Shown piece by piece: positions 35,923 through 44,622 of a stretch of DNA of 64,000 nt. The DNA lies in contig JAJPID010000065.1 in the NCBI GenBank assembly GCA_021324945.1, forward strand, positions 62,001 to 126,000, read 5' to 3'. The stretch comes from Lysobacterales bacterium (lineage in GTDB: Bacteria > Pseudomonadota > Gammaproteobacteria > Xanthomonadales > Rhodanobacteraceae). Positions within the stretch are counted from its first letter, which is position 1; the number at the start of each line of letters is the position of its first letter. The translations under genes were made by a program, and so were the position numbers. A model generated the notes under the pieces. It was not told where the DNA came from, ran no database searches, and saw only the letters and a program-made list of their open reading frames with translations.

Positions 35923-38079
35923 TCATCTTTTCGGACGCAGCAGCCAGCAGCCGTGGATGTTCGCCCGCCGCGCGAAATCGGGCGGGATGCTGGCGCGCGT
36001 AAAATCCTCGATTTCCAAGCGATCACTAAGTTTTTCGGCATCGAGACGGAAGCGCCGCGCGTTGTTGGAGAACACGATCACGCCGTCGCGCTCCAGTCTT
36101 TCGGCGCAAGCGAGCAACAGGGCAACGTGATCGCGCTGGACGTCGAAATCGTTCGCGCGCTTGGAGTTGGAAAACGTCGGCGGATCGACGTAAATCAAAC
36201 CGTAGCGATTGCGATCAGCGCGCAGGAAAGTCATCGCATCGGCTTGCGCGAGTTTGTGGCGCGTGCCGTCGAAGCCGTTCAATGCGAGATTGCGCGAGGC
36301 CCAATCAAGGTAGGTCGCGGAGAGATCCACGCTGGTGGTTTCGTCAGCGCCGCCCGCCGCCGCGTACACCGAACCCGCGCCAGTGTAGGCGAACAGGTTC
36401 AGGAACCGCTTGCCTTGTGCGAGTTCGCGCAATTTCGCGCGCACAGTGCGATGATCGAGAAACAGACCGGTATCCAGATAATCGGCGAGATTGACTTCGA
36501 AGCGCAGTCCGCCCTCTTCGACGACCAGCGTTTCGCAGCGCGTGTCGAACCGGCCGTATTTCGAACCGCCTTTCCCTCTGCGCCGCACCTTCAGTGCGAT
36601 ACGCCCACGCGGCACCTCCAGCGCTTCCGCAGCCGCACGCAGCAGTTCCCGCAGCCGCGTTCGCGCGGCGTTCGCATCCACTGTCGCAGGCGGCGCGTAT
36701 TCCTGCACGTGCAAATGCGTTTGCGTCGACTCAACGTCGCGATAGACATCGATGGCCGCGGCGTATTCCGGCAGGTCGGCGTCGTACACGCGGAAGCAGG
36801 TGATGTTTTCGCGCGCCAGATATCTTTTCAGATGACGCAGATTCTTGGCGATGCGGTTGCGCACCATCTCCGCACCGGGCGACAGCGGTTTGCGTTCGCT
36901 CGCGGCTTGGTCGCGTGCCGCGATCTTGCAGATCAAAAGCTCGCAGGGGATCGCGCCGTTGTAAAGCGTGTAACGTTTGTCCGCGCGCAGACCGAGCGCG
37001 TGCGCGGGATCAGGCTCATTGTGTTGCGGCTGCGCAACCAGAATCGCCGCGCGCCAGCCGGAAAAATCCGCACGCATTCGATCGCCCAGCGTGCGATACA
37101 GCGCGCGCACTTCTTCGCGCTCGCCCATGCGCTCGCCATAAGGCGGATTGGTGATCAACAGGCCGTGTTCGAAACCTTGCGGCCGTTGCAGGTGCGCGAC
37201 ATCGTGCTTCTGCAATTGGACGAAGCCCGCCACACCTGCGCTCTGCGCGTTCCTCTTCGCGATCTCTATCATCAGCGGCGCCGAATCGCTACCGAAGTAG
37301 ACGTCGCGCAACCTGCGCAAGCCTTCCTGCGCGCGCTCTTGCGCTTCATCATGCAACGTTTGCCACAGCGCGGCATCATGGCCGCGCCAGGCGAGGAATC
37401 CGAAATGCGCGCGGCGCAAACCTGCCGCGACATCCGCCGCCATCAGCGCCGCTTCGATCAACAGTGTGCCGGAACCGCACATCGGATCGAGCAGCGCGCC
37501 GCCTTGCGCATAAATTTCCGGCCAATGCGCACGCAACAACATTGCGGCGGCCAGGTTTTCCTTTAGCGGCGCTTCGCCTTGATCGCGTCGCCACCCGCGC
37601 CGGTGCATCGGCTCGCCGGAGAGATCCAGCGAAAGCGTGGCGCGATCCTTGTGCAAATGCAGATTCAAGCGGATCGCCGGGTTCCGAAGGTCGATCCGCG
37701 GGCGCGTGCCGAAGCGCTCGCGGCATTGATCGACGATCGCGTCCTTGACACGCTGGGCGGCGTAGCGGCTGTGTGCGATCGCGCTCTTCGACACGCTCGC
37801 ATCGATCGCCAGCGTCACATCCTGCGCGAAGTGCCGCGCCCAGTCGATCGCAGATGCACCGGCGTACAGAGCGTCCGCATTCGGTGCGTCGAATTGGCTC
37901 ACAGGCATCAATACGCGGCTGGCCAGCCGCGAATGCAGACAGGCGAGATACGCATGCCGCAATTCGCCTTCGAAATACACGCCTGCCAGCGTCTCACGTG
38001 CCGACGCGCCCAAGGCGGAGAGTTCATCGCGCAGCAGATATTCGAGGCCTTTCGGACAGGTGGCGAAGAATGTGCTCAC
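35923..38079 (-). CDS. rlmL: Bifunctional 23S rRNA methyltransferase RlmKL
   Basis: A 718-residue fusion of two rRNA methyltransferases: N-terminal THUMP plus RlmL domain (m2G2445), with LLDPMCGSGTLLIEAALMA and LLITNPPYGERMGE, and C-terminal RlmK domain (m7G2069), with FLNLFAYTGAGSVYAAAGGA and LIYVDPPTFSNSKR. The GTG start at 38079 (VSTFFATCPKGLEYLL) is the family start and overlaps the stop of the upstream hydrolase gene (GTGA), indicating translational coupling. It ends KPKR after an HGCWLL strand. Confidence 0.95.
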   Translation of the reverse strand: MSTFFATCPKGLEYLLRDELSALGASARETLAGVYFEGELRHAYLACLHSRLASRVLMPVSQFDAPNADALYAGASAIDWARHFAQDVTLAIDASVSKSAIAHSRYAAQRVKDAIVDQCRERFGTRPRIDLRNPAIRLNLHLHKDRATLSLDLSGEPMHRRGWRRDQGEAPLKENLAAAMLLRAHWPEIYAQGGALLDPMCGSGTLLIEAALMAADVAAGLRRAHFGFLAWRGHDAALWQTLHDEAQERAQEGLRRLRDVYFGSDSAPLMIEIAKRNAQSAGVAGFVQLQKHDVAHLQRPQGFEHGLLITNPPYGERMGEREEVRALYRTLGDRMRADFSGWRAAILVAQPQHNEPDPAHALGLRADKRYTLYNGAIPCELLICKIAARDQAASERKPLSPGAEMVRNRIAKNLRHLKRYLARENITCFRVYDADLPEYAAAIDVYRDVESTQTHLHVQEYAPPATVDANAARTRLRELLRAAAEALEVPRGRIALKVRRRGKGGSKYGRFDTRCETLVVEEGGLRFEVNLADYLDTGLFLDHRTVRAKLRELAQGKRFLNLFAYTGAGSVYAAAGGADETTSVDLSATYLDWASRNLALNGFDGTRHKLAQADAMTFLRADRNRYGLIYVDPPTFSNSKRANDFDVQRDHVALLLACAERLERDGVIVFSNNARRFRLDAEKLSDRLEIEDFTRASIPPDFARRANIHGCWLLRPKR

Positions 38080-38621
38080 GCGACGTGCGCAGACAGCCGC
38101 TGCAGGAACAGGCGGAACTGCTGACCGATCAACTCGACATGATTTGCCAAACGATGATCGTCCGGCAGCAGCAATGCCGAAATGCCGCGCGCGCTGGCGA
38201 ATTGCGCAGCCGCGGTGACGGGACACAATTCGTCTTTGAAGCCGTGCACCAGCATCGCCGGCACGTTCGCCATGTCAAAACGCTGCGACCAGCGCGGGAT
38301 CATTGTCGGCAATGCGATCAGGAAAACGCCCGCGCATGGCAGTTGCAGCGAGGCGAGTCCCGACACGAACGCACCCATGCTGGAACCGGCCAGCACCAGC
38401 GGTTGTGCGGTTTCCCGCGCCACCGCGACCAGTTTTTCCACGCGGGGTTGCACCGAGCCGGCGTGCCCGAATTTGTCCGCTTCGCGGAAATCCGGCCGCT
38501 GCGTTTGCCAGCCGATTTCTTCTGCCACCTTCGCCAAGGCGCTGACCTTGGTCGCGTCGGGACCGCTGTCGGAACCGTGGGAAAGGATGACTGTGCCAAG
38601 CATGTCGAATTCCGCATTCAT
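38076..38621 (-). CDS. Small alpha/beta hydrolase
   Basis: A 181-residue cytosolic alpha/beta-fold protein of the KANL3/Tex-type or dienelactone-like group. VILSHGSDSGPDATK forms the oxyanion region, LVLAGSSMGAFVSG carries the nucleophile Ser, LVHGFKDELCP the acid and LLPDDHRLANH the His. The substrate is unknown. It is coupled to rlmL by a GTGA overlap and diverges from the amidase gene. Confidence 0.82.
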   Translation of the reverse strand: MNAEFDMLGTVILSHGSDSGPDATKVSALAKVAEEIGWQTQRPDFREADKFGHAGSVQPRVEKLVAVARETAQPLVLAGSSMGAFVSGLASLQLPCAGVFLIALPTMIPRWSQRFDMANVPAMLVHGFKDELCPVTAAAQFASARGISALLLPDDHRLANHVELIGQQFRLFLQRLSAHVA

Positions 38622-38661
38622 GATTCGACAATGTTAGCAAGCTTCATGCGACACTCCGCGC

Positions 38662-39228
38662 ATGTCGCACCCGGCGCTTCACGACTGGCCTCTGCCTTAT
38701 TCGCAGCATCTGCGCGAGCGGGCGCTTGCCGATATCGATCTGGTCGTGATCCATTGTACGGAGCTGCCCGATCTGACGATGGCGCGCGAATACGGCGAGC
38801 GCGTGCTGCACGACGACGACACCGGCAACAGCGGGCACTTTTATTTAGACCGCGACGGCACGTTGCATCGTTTCGTTCCGGAAACGCGCATCGCGCATCA
38901 CACGCGTGGTTACAACGAGCGATCGATCGGCATTGAATTGGTGAACACGGGGCGCTACCCCGACTGGTTCGATGCGCGCAAACAGGTCATGACCGAGCCG
39001 TATCCGCGCGCGCAGATCCATGCGTTGCTTTCGTTGCTTGCAAGGCTGCGAAAGGAGTGTCCGAATCTGAGCTGGATCGCCGGCCACGAAGATCTCGATA
39101 CTGGCAAGGTACCTGCCAGCGACGATCCCTCGCAAAGCGTGTTCCGCAAGCGCGATCCGGGGCCGATGTTTCCGTGGAATGAAGTGCAGCGCGAATGCGG
39201 GTTGCAACGGCTATCCACCAACACGTAA
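38662..39228 (+). CDS. N-acetylmuramoyl-L-alanine amidase (AmpD-like, cytoplasmic)
   Basis: A 188-residue Amidase_2 domain protein with no signal peptide, as in cytoplasmic AmpD, which cleaves anhydromuropeptides during wall recycling. Zinc-site and active-site patterns: DIDLVVIHCTE (first His), HFYLDRDGTLHRFVPE, RIAHHTRGYNERSIGIELVN and SWIAGHEDLDTGKV. It differs from typical AmpD in the absence of the extended N-terminal region. The repeat at 39242-39410 follows its stop. Confidence 0.88.
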   Translation: MSHPALHDWPLPYSQHLRERALADIDLVVIHCTELPDLTMAREYGERVLHDDDTGNSGHFYLDRDGTLHRFVPETRIAHHTRGYNERSIGIELVNTGRYPDWFDARKQVMTEPYPRAQIHALLSLLARLRKECPNLSWIAGHEDLDTGKVPASDDPSQSVFRKRDPGPMFPWNEVQRECGLQRLSTNT

Positions 39229-39241
39229 GCTCAACCAGATC

Positions 39242-39410
39242 GTCATTACGGGCGTGCGAGGCACGGTATCTGGAATCTGCTTTTCAGTGCTCTCAGAGAG
39301 CAGATTGCAAAGCCCATCCATGGACTTTGCCCTTCGGGCCAACCTTCGATCGTGCAGTCTTTCCAGACGAATTTTGTCCGGATCGCCGCTGGCGCGGCGT
39401 CCGGGATGAC
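39242..39410. repeat. Short dispersed element with GTCATTACGG/CCGGGATGAC ends
   Basis: Imperfect inverted ends (GTCATTACGG at 39242-39251, CCGGGATGAC at 39401-39410) bound 169 bases without a gene. It is related to the elements at 16953 and 33608 and includes a shared CTTTGC-containing stretch. Confidence 0.5.
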
Positions 39411-39463
39411 GAAGGAATTGGCAACGCGGATATACTCGCGCGTTTTCATCAAGATCGAAATCC

Positions 39464-40333
39464 ATGCTCAATCCCCGCGTCGCCGAGCTAATCGAGCTGC
39501 TGAAACTGGAGCGGCTGGAAGACAATCTGTTTCGCGGCGCCAGCCGCGACATCGGCACCCGTTACGTGTTCGGCGGACAGGTCCTCGGTCAGGCACTCTC
39601 CGCTGCGCAGCAGACGGTCGATCCCGCGCGCGCGGCGCATTCACTGCACGGGTATTTTCTGCGCGCTGGCAACATCGATGCGCCGATCGTTTATTCGGTG
39701 GAACGCGCGCGTGATGGTTCCAGTTTCTCCTCGCGACGCGTGGTGGCGATCCAGCACGGCCAGCCGATCCTCAATTGCGCGGTATCGTTCCAGATCGATG
39801 AGTCCGGCATGGAGCATCAATCCACCATGCCGGACGTGCCGAAACCTGAAGACCTGGCGCCACTGCAACCGCTGCCTCCCGACGAGTTGGCCAAACTTCC
39901 GGTGAAGTTGCAGCGCTGGCTGGGCCTGGACGGGCCATTCGAGTTCCGCTACGTCTGGCCACGCGACGAACTGCATCCGGCCAAGCGTCCTGCATATCAA
40001 CACATCTGGTTTCGCCTGGTCGATCGCATCGGGGATGGCCAATCGCTGCAGCGCGCGCTGCTCGCGTACGCTTCGGATTTCCATTTCATCGGCACCGCGC
40101 TGCTGCCGCACGGCGTGTCGTATCTCACGCCCAATTTGCAGATGGCCAGCTTGGATCACGCGTTGTGGTTCCATCGGCCGTTCCGCGTGGACGAATGGCT
40201 GCTGTATTCGTGTGACTCGCCCACCGCGCAAGGCGCACGCGGCCTGGTGCGCGGGCAAATCTTCAACCGCGAAGGCGTACTGGTGGCATCCACCGCGCAG
40301 GAGGGGTTGATCCGTTTGAGAACGCCACGCTAA
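39464..40333 (+). CDS. tesB: Acyl-CoA thioesterase II
   Basis: A 289-residue double hot-dog thioesterase. YVFGGQVLGQALSAA is the first hot-dog signature, HSLHGYFLRAG and SSRRVVAIQHGQPI follow, and the second half has ASDFHFIGTALLPHG and MASLDHALWFHRPFRVDEW with the catalytic Asp, as in TesB. It ends TAQEGLIRLRTPR, the usual family end. It hydrolyses medium- to long-chain acyl-CoA in the cytosol. Confidence 0.95.
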   Translation: MLNPRVAELIELLKLERLEDNLFRGASRDIGTRYVFGGQVLGQALSAAQQTVDPARAAHSLHGYFLRAGNIDAPIVYSVERARDGSSFSSRRVVAIQHGQPILNCAVSFQIDESGMEHQSTMPDVPKPEDLAPLQPLPPDELAKLPVKLQRWLGLDGPFEFRYVWPRDELHPAKRPAYQHIWFRLVDRIGDGQSLQRALLAYASDFHFIGTALLPHGVSYLTPNLQMASLDHALWFHRPFRVDEWLLYSCDSPTAQGARGLVRGQIFNREGVLVASTAQEGLIRLRTPR

Positions 40334-40368
40334 CGGACCTATTTCGCGGCACATCGTAAAATCCCGTC

Positions 40369-40764
40369 ATGCGCCAGATCTACACCTCGCCCCGCCAGCA
40401 AAACATCGAGCGCGTGGTGGCGCTGATGGCCGAGCACGGCATCGCCACCACGGTGACCAACAAGCGTGTATACGTGCGGCCGAGTTATTCGCGCTTCTCC
40501 TATAGTCAGGCCAACGACAGCGAGGACTGGCCGAAGGTCTGGATCAACCGCGCGGAGGACCAGACCCGCGCGCGGCAGATTCTGCGCGAAATCGGCATCG
40601 AACCGGCCACGCGCTATGTCGATGCGCTGGCGGTGGCACGCGATCCCTCCATCCCCGACCCGGAGCGTCATCGCCGCGCGGCGACGCGCGTGCGCATGGC
40701 GGTGATGGCCGCCGTTGGCGCGGCATTCCTCTTGCTTGTATTGAAGATGCTCGCCGTATTTTGA
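40369..40764 (+). CDS. Unknown protein with C-terminal membrane anchor
   Basis: A 131-residue protein. The N-terminal 95 residues (MRQIYTSPRQQNIERVVALM, then VWINRAEDQTRARQILREIG) look like a small DUF2007-type alpha/beta domain, often annotated in Xanthomonas as pathogenicity-like. The C-terminus is one membrane helix (MAVMAAVGAAFLLLVLKMLA). The function is unknown. It sits between tesB and bpt. Confidence 0.75.
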   Translation: MRQIYTSPRQQNIERVVALMAEHGIATTVTNKRVYVRPSYSRFSYSQANDSEDWPKVWINRAEDQTRARQILREIGIEPATRYVDALAVARDPSIPDPERHRRAATRVRMAVMAAVGAAFLLLVLKMLAVF

Positions 40765-40883
40765 GCCGGCATTTTTGAAAAATGCGGCCATGGATAGCCG
40801 CCTTGCTCGGTAGCCTGGATGCTGGTGGCGATTTCAGCCCGGAACACGAATTGAGGTCCGCGAACACGGACATTCGCTAAACC

Positions 40884-41612
40884 ATGGCCCTTCGCTCAGA
40901 ACGCGTACGCCTGTTCCAGACCCTGCCTCACGCCTGCGGCTATTTCCACGCGCGCACCGCGCAGAATCTAGTGCTCGATCCGTCCGCGCCGGAACTGGCG
41001 CGGCTGTATTCGCTGGCGCTGGGCCGCGGCTTCCGCCGCGCCGGCGGGCACGTGTATCACCCGCACTGCCCGCGCTGTCACGCCTGCGAGCCCTGTCGCA
41101 TCGATGTCGCCGCGTTCAAACCGGATCGTAGCCAGCTGCGCTGCCTGCGCCGCAATGCCGATCTCGAAGTGAGCGAGCATCCGCCCGCATTGACCGAAGA
41201 GCGCCATGAGTTGTACGCGCGCTATCTGCGCGCGCGGCATCCGGGCGGCGGCATGGACGAAGCCAGCGGCGAGGATTTCACGCACTTTCTCGCGGCGCCG
41301 TGGAGCCCGACGGTGTTCCTGGAATTCCGTCTGCGCGGAAAATTGCTGGCACTGGCGGTCACCGACGTCTGCACGACCGGCGTGTCGGCGGTGTACACGT
41401 TCTACGATCCCTCGCATGCCGCGCGCAGCCTCGGCACTTACGCCATCCTCAGCCAGATCGAACTCGCGCGCGCCCGCGGCTTGCCGCATCTGTATCTGGG
41501 CTACTGGATCGCCAATCATCCCAAGATGGGCTACAAGTCGCGTTTCGACGCCCTGGAAGTGTTGACTGCCGACGGCTGGTCGAAGCTCGCACGTTTGCGC
41601 GATGCGAAGTAA
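40884..41612 (+). CDS. bpt: Aspartate/glutamate leucyltransferase (Bpt)
   Basis: A 242-residue N-end-rule leucyl/arginyl-tRNA--protein transferase. CGYFHARTAQNLVLDP near the N-terminus, HCPRCHACEPCRIDVAAFKPDRSQ-type Cys cluster (shown here as CPRCHACEPCR), and the C-terminal YLGYWIANHPKMGYKSRF are diagnostic of the Bpt/ATE1 family. It adds leucine to N-terminal Asp or Glu, marking proteins for ClpAP degradation. No ClpS/ClpA gene is in the window. Confidence 0.95.
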   Translation: MALRSERVRLFQTLPHACGYFHARTAQNLVLDPSAPELARLYSLALGRGFRRAGGHVYHPHCPRCHACEPCRIDVAAFKPDRSQLRCLRRNADLEVSEHPPALTEERHELYARYLRARHPGGGMDEASGEDFTHFLAAPWSPTVFLEFRLRGKLLALAVTDVCTTGVSAVYTFYDPSHAARSLGTYAILSQIELARARGLPHLYLGYWIANHPKMGYKSRFDALEVLTADGWSKLARLRDAK

Positions 41613-41767
41613 CGCATCGCGCGGAGACGGGGGATGTCGACTGCAAGATGCTCCTTCGACGGATGCTTGCGAAAGCACGCAAGCGGATGTCGTCTTCACC
41701 GACGTGTTCGTGCGCGGGCCAAAAGGCCGACGCGCTATCTCCGCGCAGAAGACGCCGCAGAAATCAG

Positions 41768-42034
41768 CTAGATGAAACCGAACTCGTGATCGCCGTGCAG
41801 CGACATCACGAGTTTGACCATGGCGTGCGGCACCATCAATTCTATGTGGATGGCAGAGCCGTCCTTCTTCCTGCCGGGGATGTTCATCTGGAACAGGCTG
41901 CCGGATGCATCCACGTCGGTACAAACCAGCCGCGGGCCACCCTCGCCGTCGACGAAATACGGCTTGACCACCTCGCCCAAGGCTTCCGCCGCCTGCGGGA
42001 ATAGGAACACCGCGTAAAGCTTGACATCGCTCAT
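41768..42034 (-). CDS. Small conserved-looking cytosolic protein, unknown
   Basis: An 88-residue protein (MSDVKLYAVFLFPQAAEALG start, LVMSLHGDHEFGFI end) that I cannot name. The composition is balanced, with no membrane segment or signal. The ATG at 42034 has a weak GGAAG upstream; the frame remains open upstream but that part is antisense to the SPFH gene and is ignored. It diverges from the SPFH gene, so the palindrome at 42101-42117 lies in their shared promoter region. Confidence 0.6.
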   Translation of the reverse strand: MSDVKLYAVFLFPQAAEALGEVVKPYFVDGEGGPRLVCTDVDASGSLFQMNIPGRKKDGSAIHIELMVPHAMVKLVMSLHGDHEFGFI

Positions 42035-42100
42035 TGCGCGCTTCCGGCATGGAAAGCACGAATTGTAACGGTGCGCGCCGCTCGGCCCGCTTGTCAATTT

Positions 42101-42117
42101 GATATCATAATGATATC
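42101..42117. promoter_or_regulatory. Perfect 17 bp palindrome, probable operator of the SPFH gene
   Basis: GATATCATAATGATATC is exactly symmetrical about its central A, 29 bases before the SPFH start codon, in an AT-rich stretch of otherwise GC-rich DNA. The size and position suit a ribbon-helix-helix repressor, and one is encoded two genes downstream (43215-43394). Binding is inferred. Confidence 0.65.
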
Positions 42118-42145
42118 TTGATTCTAAACTGACCCGGAGCGTTCC

Positions 42146-43012
42146 ATGAACGAAACCCGTGCCACCTCGATCGCCGGCATTCCGACCGCCGGGGTTTTCA
42201 TCGTGCTGCTTCTCGCCTGCGTGGCGCTGTTCCTGGGCGCACAGGCCAGCGGCCATCCCGGCCTCGTGCCAGTCGCCATCGCCGGTTTCGCGCTGCTGGT
42301 GTTTCTCTCGAAGGGCTTTTTCCAGGTGCAGCCGAACCAAGGCATGGTGATGCAGTTGTTCGGCCGCTATGCCGGCACTGCCCGCGAGACCGGGCTGCGC
42401 TGGACCAACCCGTTTTACGCCAAACGTCCGGTGAGCCTGCGCGTGCGCAATTTCGAATCGAGCAAGCTGAAGGTCAACGATTCGGACGGCAATCCGATCG
42501 AGATCGCCGCGGTAATCGTGTGGCAGGTCGTCGACACCGCCGAGGCCGTGTTCCAGGTGGACGATTACGAGAACTATGTGCACATACAGAGCGAATCGGC
42601 ACTGCGGCAGATGGCGCAGAGTTATCCCTATGATTCGCACGACGATGCAAAACCGAGTCTGCGCAGCCACGGCGACGAGATCACCACACACTTGCGCGAC
42701 GAGATCCAGGATCGCCTCGGCAAGGCGGGCGTGAAAGTGATCGAAGCGCGCATCAGCCATCTCGCCTATGCGCAGGAAATCGCGCAGGCGATGCTGCAAC
42801 GCCAGCAGGCCGGCGCGATCATCGCCGCGCGCACCAAGATCGTGGAAGGCGCCGTCAGCATGGTCGGGATGGCGCTGGAGCAATTGAGCCAGCGTGGCGT
42901 GCTGCAACTGGACGAAGAGCGCAAGGCGGCGATGGTGTCGAATCTGCTGGTGGTGCTGTGCAGCGAGCGCGGCACGCAGCCTGTGCTCAACACGGGCACC
43001 TTGTATCAGTGA
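42146..43012 (+). CDS. SPFH (band 7/stomatin-like) domain membrane protein
   Basis: A 288-residue protein with two N-terminal hydrophobic helices ([20 protein letters not shown] and [20 protein letters not shown]) and then an SPFH domain: [60 protein letters not shown] and [24 protein letters not shown] proteins oligomerise as membrane microdomain scaffolds or protease regulators. No NfeD or FtsH partner is adjacent. GGAG precedes the ATG. It is followed by a tiny membrane frame and a ribbon-helix-helix gene, an arrangement that may be a functional set. Confidence 0.9.
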   Translation: MNETRATSIAGIPTAGVFIVLLLACVALFLGAQASGHPGLVPVAIAGFALLVFLSKGFFQVQPNQGMVMQLFGRYAGTARETGLRWTNPFYAKRPVSLRVRNFESSKLKVNDSDGNPIEIAAVIVWQVVDTAEAVFQVDDYENYVHIQSESALRQMAQSYPYDSHDDAKPSLRSHGDEITTHLRDEIQDRLGKAGVKVIEARISHLAYAQEIAQAMLQRQQAGAIIAARTKIVEGAVSMVGMALEQLSQRGVLQLDEERKAAMVSNLLVVLCSERGTQPVLNTGTLYQ

Positions 43013-43016
43013 TGCG

Positions 43017-43109
43017 ATGGCAAGGCAGATGACTTTCGTGATTGACGTAGTGGCATTGGCGGCCGTGATTGTCGGCGTGGATTTCGCGTTCTTCAGGGAG
43101 CGGTTTTAG
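43017..43109 (+). pseudogene. Tiny membrane-protein frame with a probable internal amber stop
   Basis: Thirty codons (MARQMTFVIDVVALAAVIVG, then VDFAFFRERF) encode one hydrophobic helix and end at TAG 43107-43109. In the same frame the sequence goes on as ERLIANVCIVWYSKLF, which reads as the continuation of a two-helix small membrane protein in which TAG replaces TGG (Trp). The start is 5 bases after the SPFH stop. Either a 30-residue peptide is made or the gene is broken by the point mutation. Confidence 0.5.
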
Positions 43110-43214
43110 GAACGGCTGATCGCCAACGTCTGCATCGTCTGGTATTCGAAGCTCTTCACTGGCTCTTCTTCAGGTACTCATCCTGATCCTTTTCAATTCC
43201 GATCGGATCGACTC

Positions 43215-43394
43215 TTGGCACCGCCGGACAAGAAATCCTATCCGCTGCGCATCAATCCGCAGGTACTGGACGCGATGCAGCGCTGGGCCAACGACGAATT
43301 GCGCAGCCTGAACGCGCAGATCGAATACATCCTGCGGGACGCACTCCGCAAGGCGGGGCGGGTCAAGTCCGAAGCCACGCGCCGCAAGGATTGA
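43215..43394 (+). CDS. Arc-like ribbon-helix-helix DNA-binding protein
   Basis: A 59-residue protein with the Arc/MetJ-type fold pattern: KKSYPLRINPQVLDAMQRWA (beta-strand then helix A) and LRSLNAQIEYILRDALRKAG (helix B with the N-x-x-I-x-x-x-L pattern). No ATG or GTG is available; a TTG at 43215 after GGATCG is the best start, giving LAPPDKKS. This small gene is short and has a rare start, so it is easily missed. It probably represses its own cluster through the palindrome at 42101-42117. Similar proteins are found as Arc-family or HicB-type antitoxin annotations, but no toxin is seen here. Confidence 0.72.
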   Translation: MAPPDKKSYPLRINPQVLDAMQRWANDELRSLNAQIEYILRDALRKAGRVKSEATRRKD

Positions 43395-43460
43395 TCACAT
43401 TTTTATCGAATTCTGATGTTGCGCATTTATCCTGCAACTCTCGCAACGAGGAGCCACGCG

Positions 43461-43955
43461 ATGAACAAGCACTTTCCCGCTCTCGCGCTGACTGGTCTCG
43501 CCGCGCTCGTGGTGAGCGCGCACGCACAAACCAGCGGAAACAAGACCACGACGCCGACGATCACGCCGCCGCCATCGATTAATGCGCTCAGCGCCCAAGC
43601 GTCGGCAGAGTTGATCGAATCCTGCAACAACAAGATGCAGTCGCTGCTGGCCGCCTTGGACAAGGGCGACTACACCGGCGCGGAAATGGATTTCGACGAC
43701 ACCATGAAGGCTGGTCTCACGCGCGACCAGTTGCAGCAGGCCTGGCAATCGTTGCCGGCGAAGTTCGGCCAGCCGCTCTCGCGCGGCGCGGCGCACAACA
43801 GCACCAGCGACAACTACATCGTGATCACCGTGCCGATGCAATATCAGAGCGGCAATCTCGCCGCGCAGATCGCCTGCGGTGCGAACGGCAAGATCGCCGG
43901 CTTCCACGTGATGACGATTCCGGCAGCGGTGCCGGCTTCCACCGCAGGCGGATGA
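43461..43955 (+). CDS. Secreted DUF3887-like protein
   Basis: A 164-residue exported protein: signal peptide (FPALALTGLAALVVSAHAQ), a short Thr/Pro linker, and a compact domain (LLAALDKGDYTGAEMDFDDT, LQQAWQSLPAKFGQPLSR, YIVITVPMQYQSGNLAAQIA) resembling DUF3887, which is found fused to hydrolases or alone in the periplasm. GAGGAG precedes the ATG at 43461. It is 4 bases before an M15 peptidase gene, likely the same operon. Confidence 0.8.
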   Translation: MNKHFPALALTGLAALVVSAHAQTSGNKTTTPTITPPPSINALSAQASAELIESCNNKMQSLLAALDKGDYTGAEMDFDDTMKAGLTRDQLQQAWQSLPAKFGQPLSRGAAHNSTSDNYIVITVPMQYQSGNLAAQIACGANGKIAGFHVMTIPAAVPASTAGG

Positions 43956-43959
43956 CCGC

Positions 43960-44532
43960 ATGGCAATTGCCGCACCGCCATCCCGCCGTGCGGACGGAAC
44001 GCAGCGCCGCGCACTGATCGAGCGAGCGCACGCGCTGGGCGTGCCGCGCGACTACGCGCGCGCGCATCGGCTGCGATTGCAGCGCGAACCCGCCCGATTG
44101 ACCAGCATCGGCTTGGACATCCACGGCCGCGAGCAGTGGCTCACACCTTCCGCCGCGCGCGCGTTCGCTGCCATGCGCGGCGCGGCGCTGCACGATGATG
44201 TCGACCTGCAAGTCGTCTCGGCATTCCGCTCGATCGAATACCAGCTCGGGATCCTGGAACGCAAACTGGCGCGTGGTTTGCCGATGGACGAAATCCTGCG
44301 CGTCAGCGCCGCGCCCGGCTACAGCGAACACCACTCCGGCCGCGCGCTCGATCTCACCACGCCCGGATTCGCGCCGCTGGAGGAGGAATTCGAACGCTCG
44401 CCCGCGTTCGCTTGGCTCTCGCGCAACGCCGCGCGATTCGGCTTCGCGCTTTCGTATCCGCGCGAAAACCCGCACGGAATCGCGTATGAGCCATGGCATT
44501 GGGTGAGCCGGCGCGCTTGGGCGATGCCTTGA
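43960..44532 (+). CDS. M15-family D-alanyl-D-alanine carboxypeptidase (VanY-like)
   Basis: A 190-residue zinc peptidase. The motif SEHHSGRALDL (S-x-H-x-x-G-x-A-x-D) and YEPWHW near the end supply the zinc ligands and catalytic Glu of the VanY/DdcP group. VVSAFRSIEYQLGILERKLA is the conserved helix before it. No signal peptide or membrane helix is present in the frame, so export is unclear. It follows the DUF3887 gene by 4 bases. Confidence 0.88.
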   Translation: MAIAAPPSRRADGTQRRALIERAHALGVPRDYARAHRLRLQREPARLTSIGLDIHGREQWLTPSAARAFAAMRGAALHDDVDLQVVSAFRSIEYQLGILERKLARGLPMDEILRVSAAPGYSEHHSGRALDLTTPGFAPLEEEFERSPAFAWLSRNAARFGFALSYPRENPHGIAYEPWHWVSRRAWAMP

Positions 44533-44622
44533 TTACGCGCGCCGGAAGTGCGCGCGAACAGCGAAACCGGCCCCCAGCTCAGCGAATGGCGAGCGCCATG
44601 GATGGATGCTCGCCGGCTCCGT

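Noticed and set aside
41613-41767. Small gene between bpt and the 88-residue protein
   Set aside because: Only short frames without a ribosome-binding site are present; the interval looks like an ordinary convergent spacer.
43215-43394. Type II toxin-antitoxin pair around the ribbon-helix-helix gene
   Set aside because: No toxin-sized gene with a known toxin motif lies on either side; the neighbours are an SPFH protein and a secreted DUF3887-like protein.
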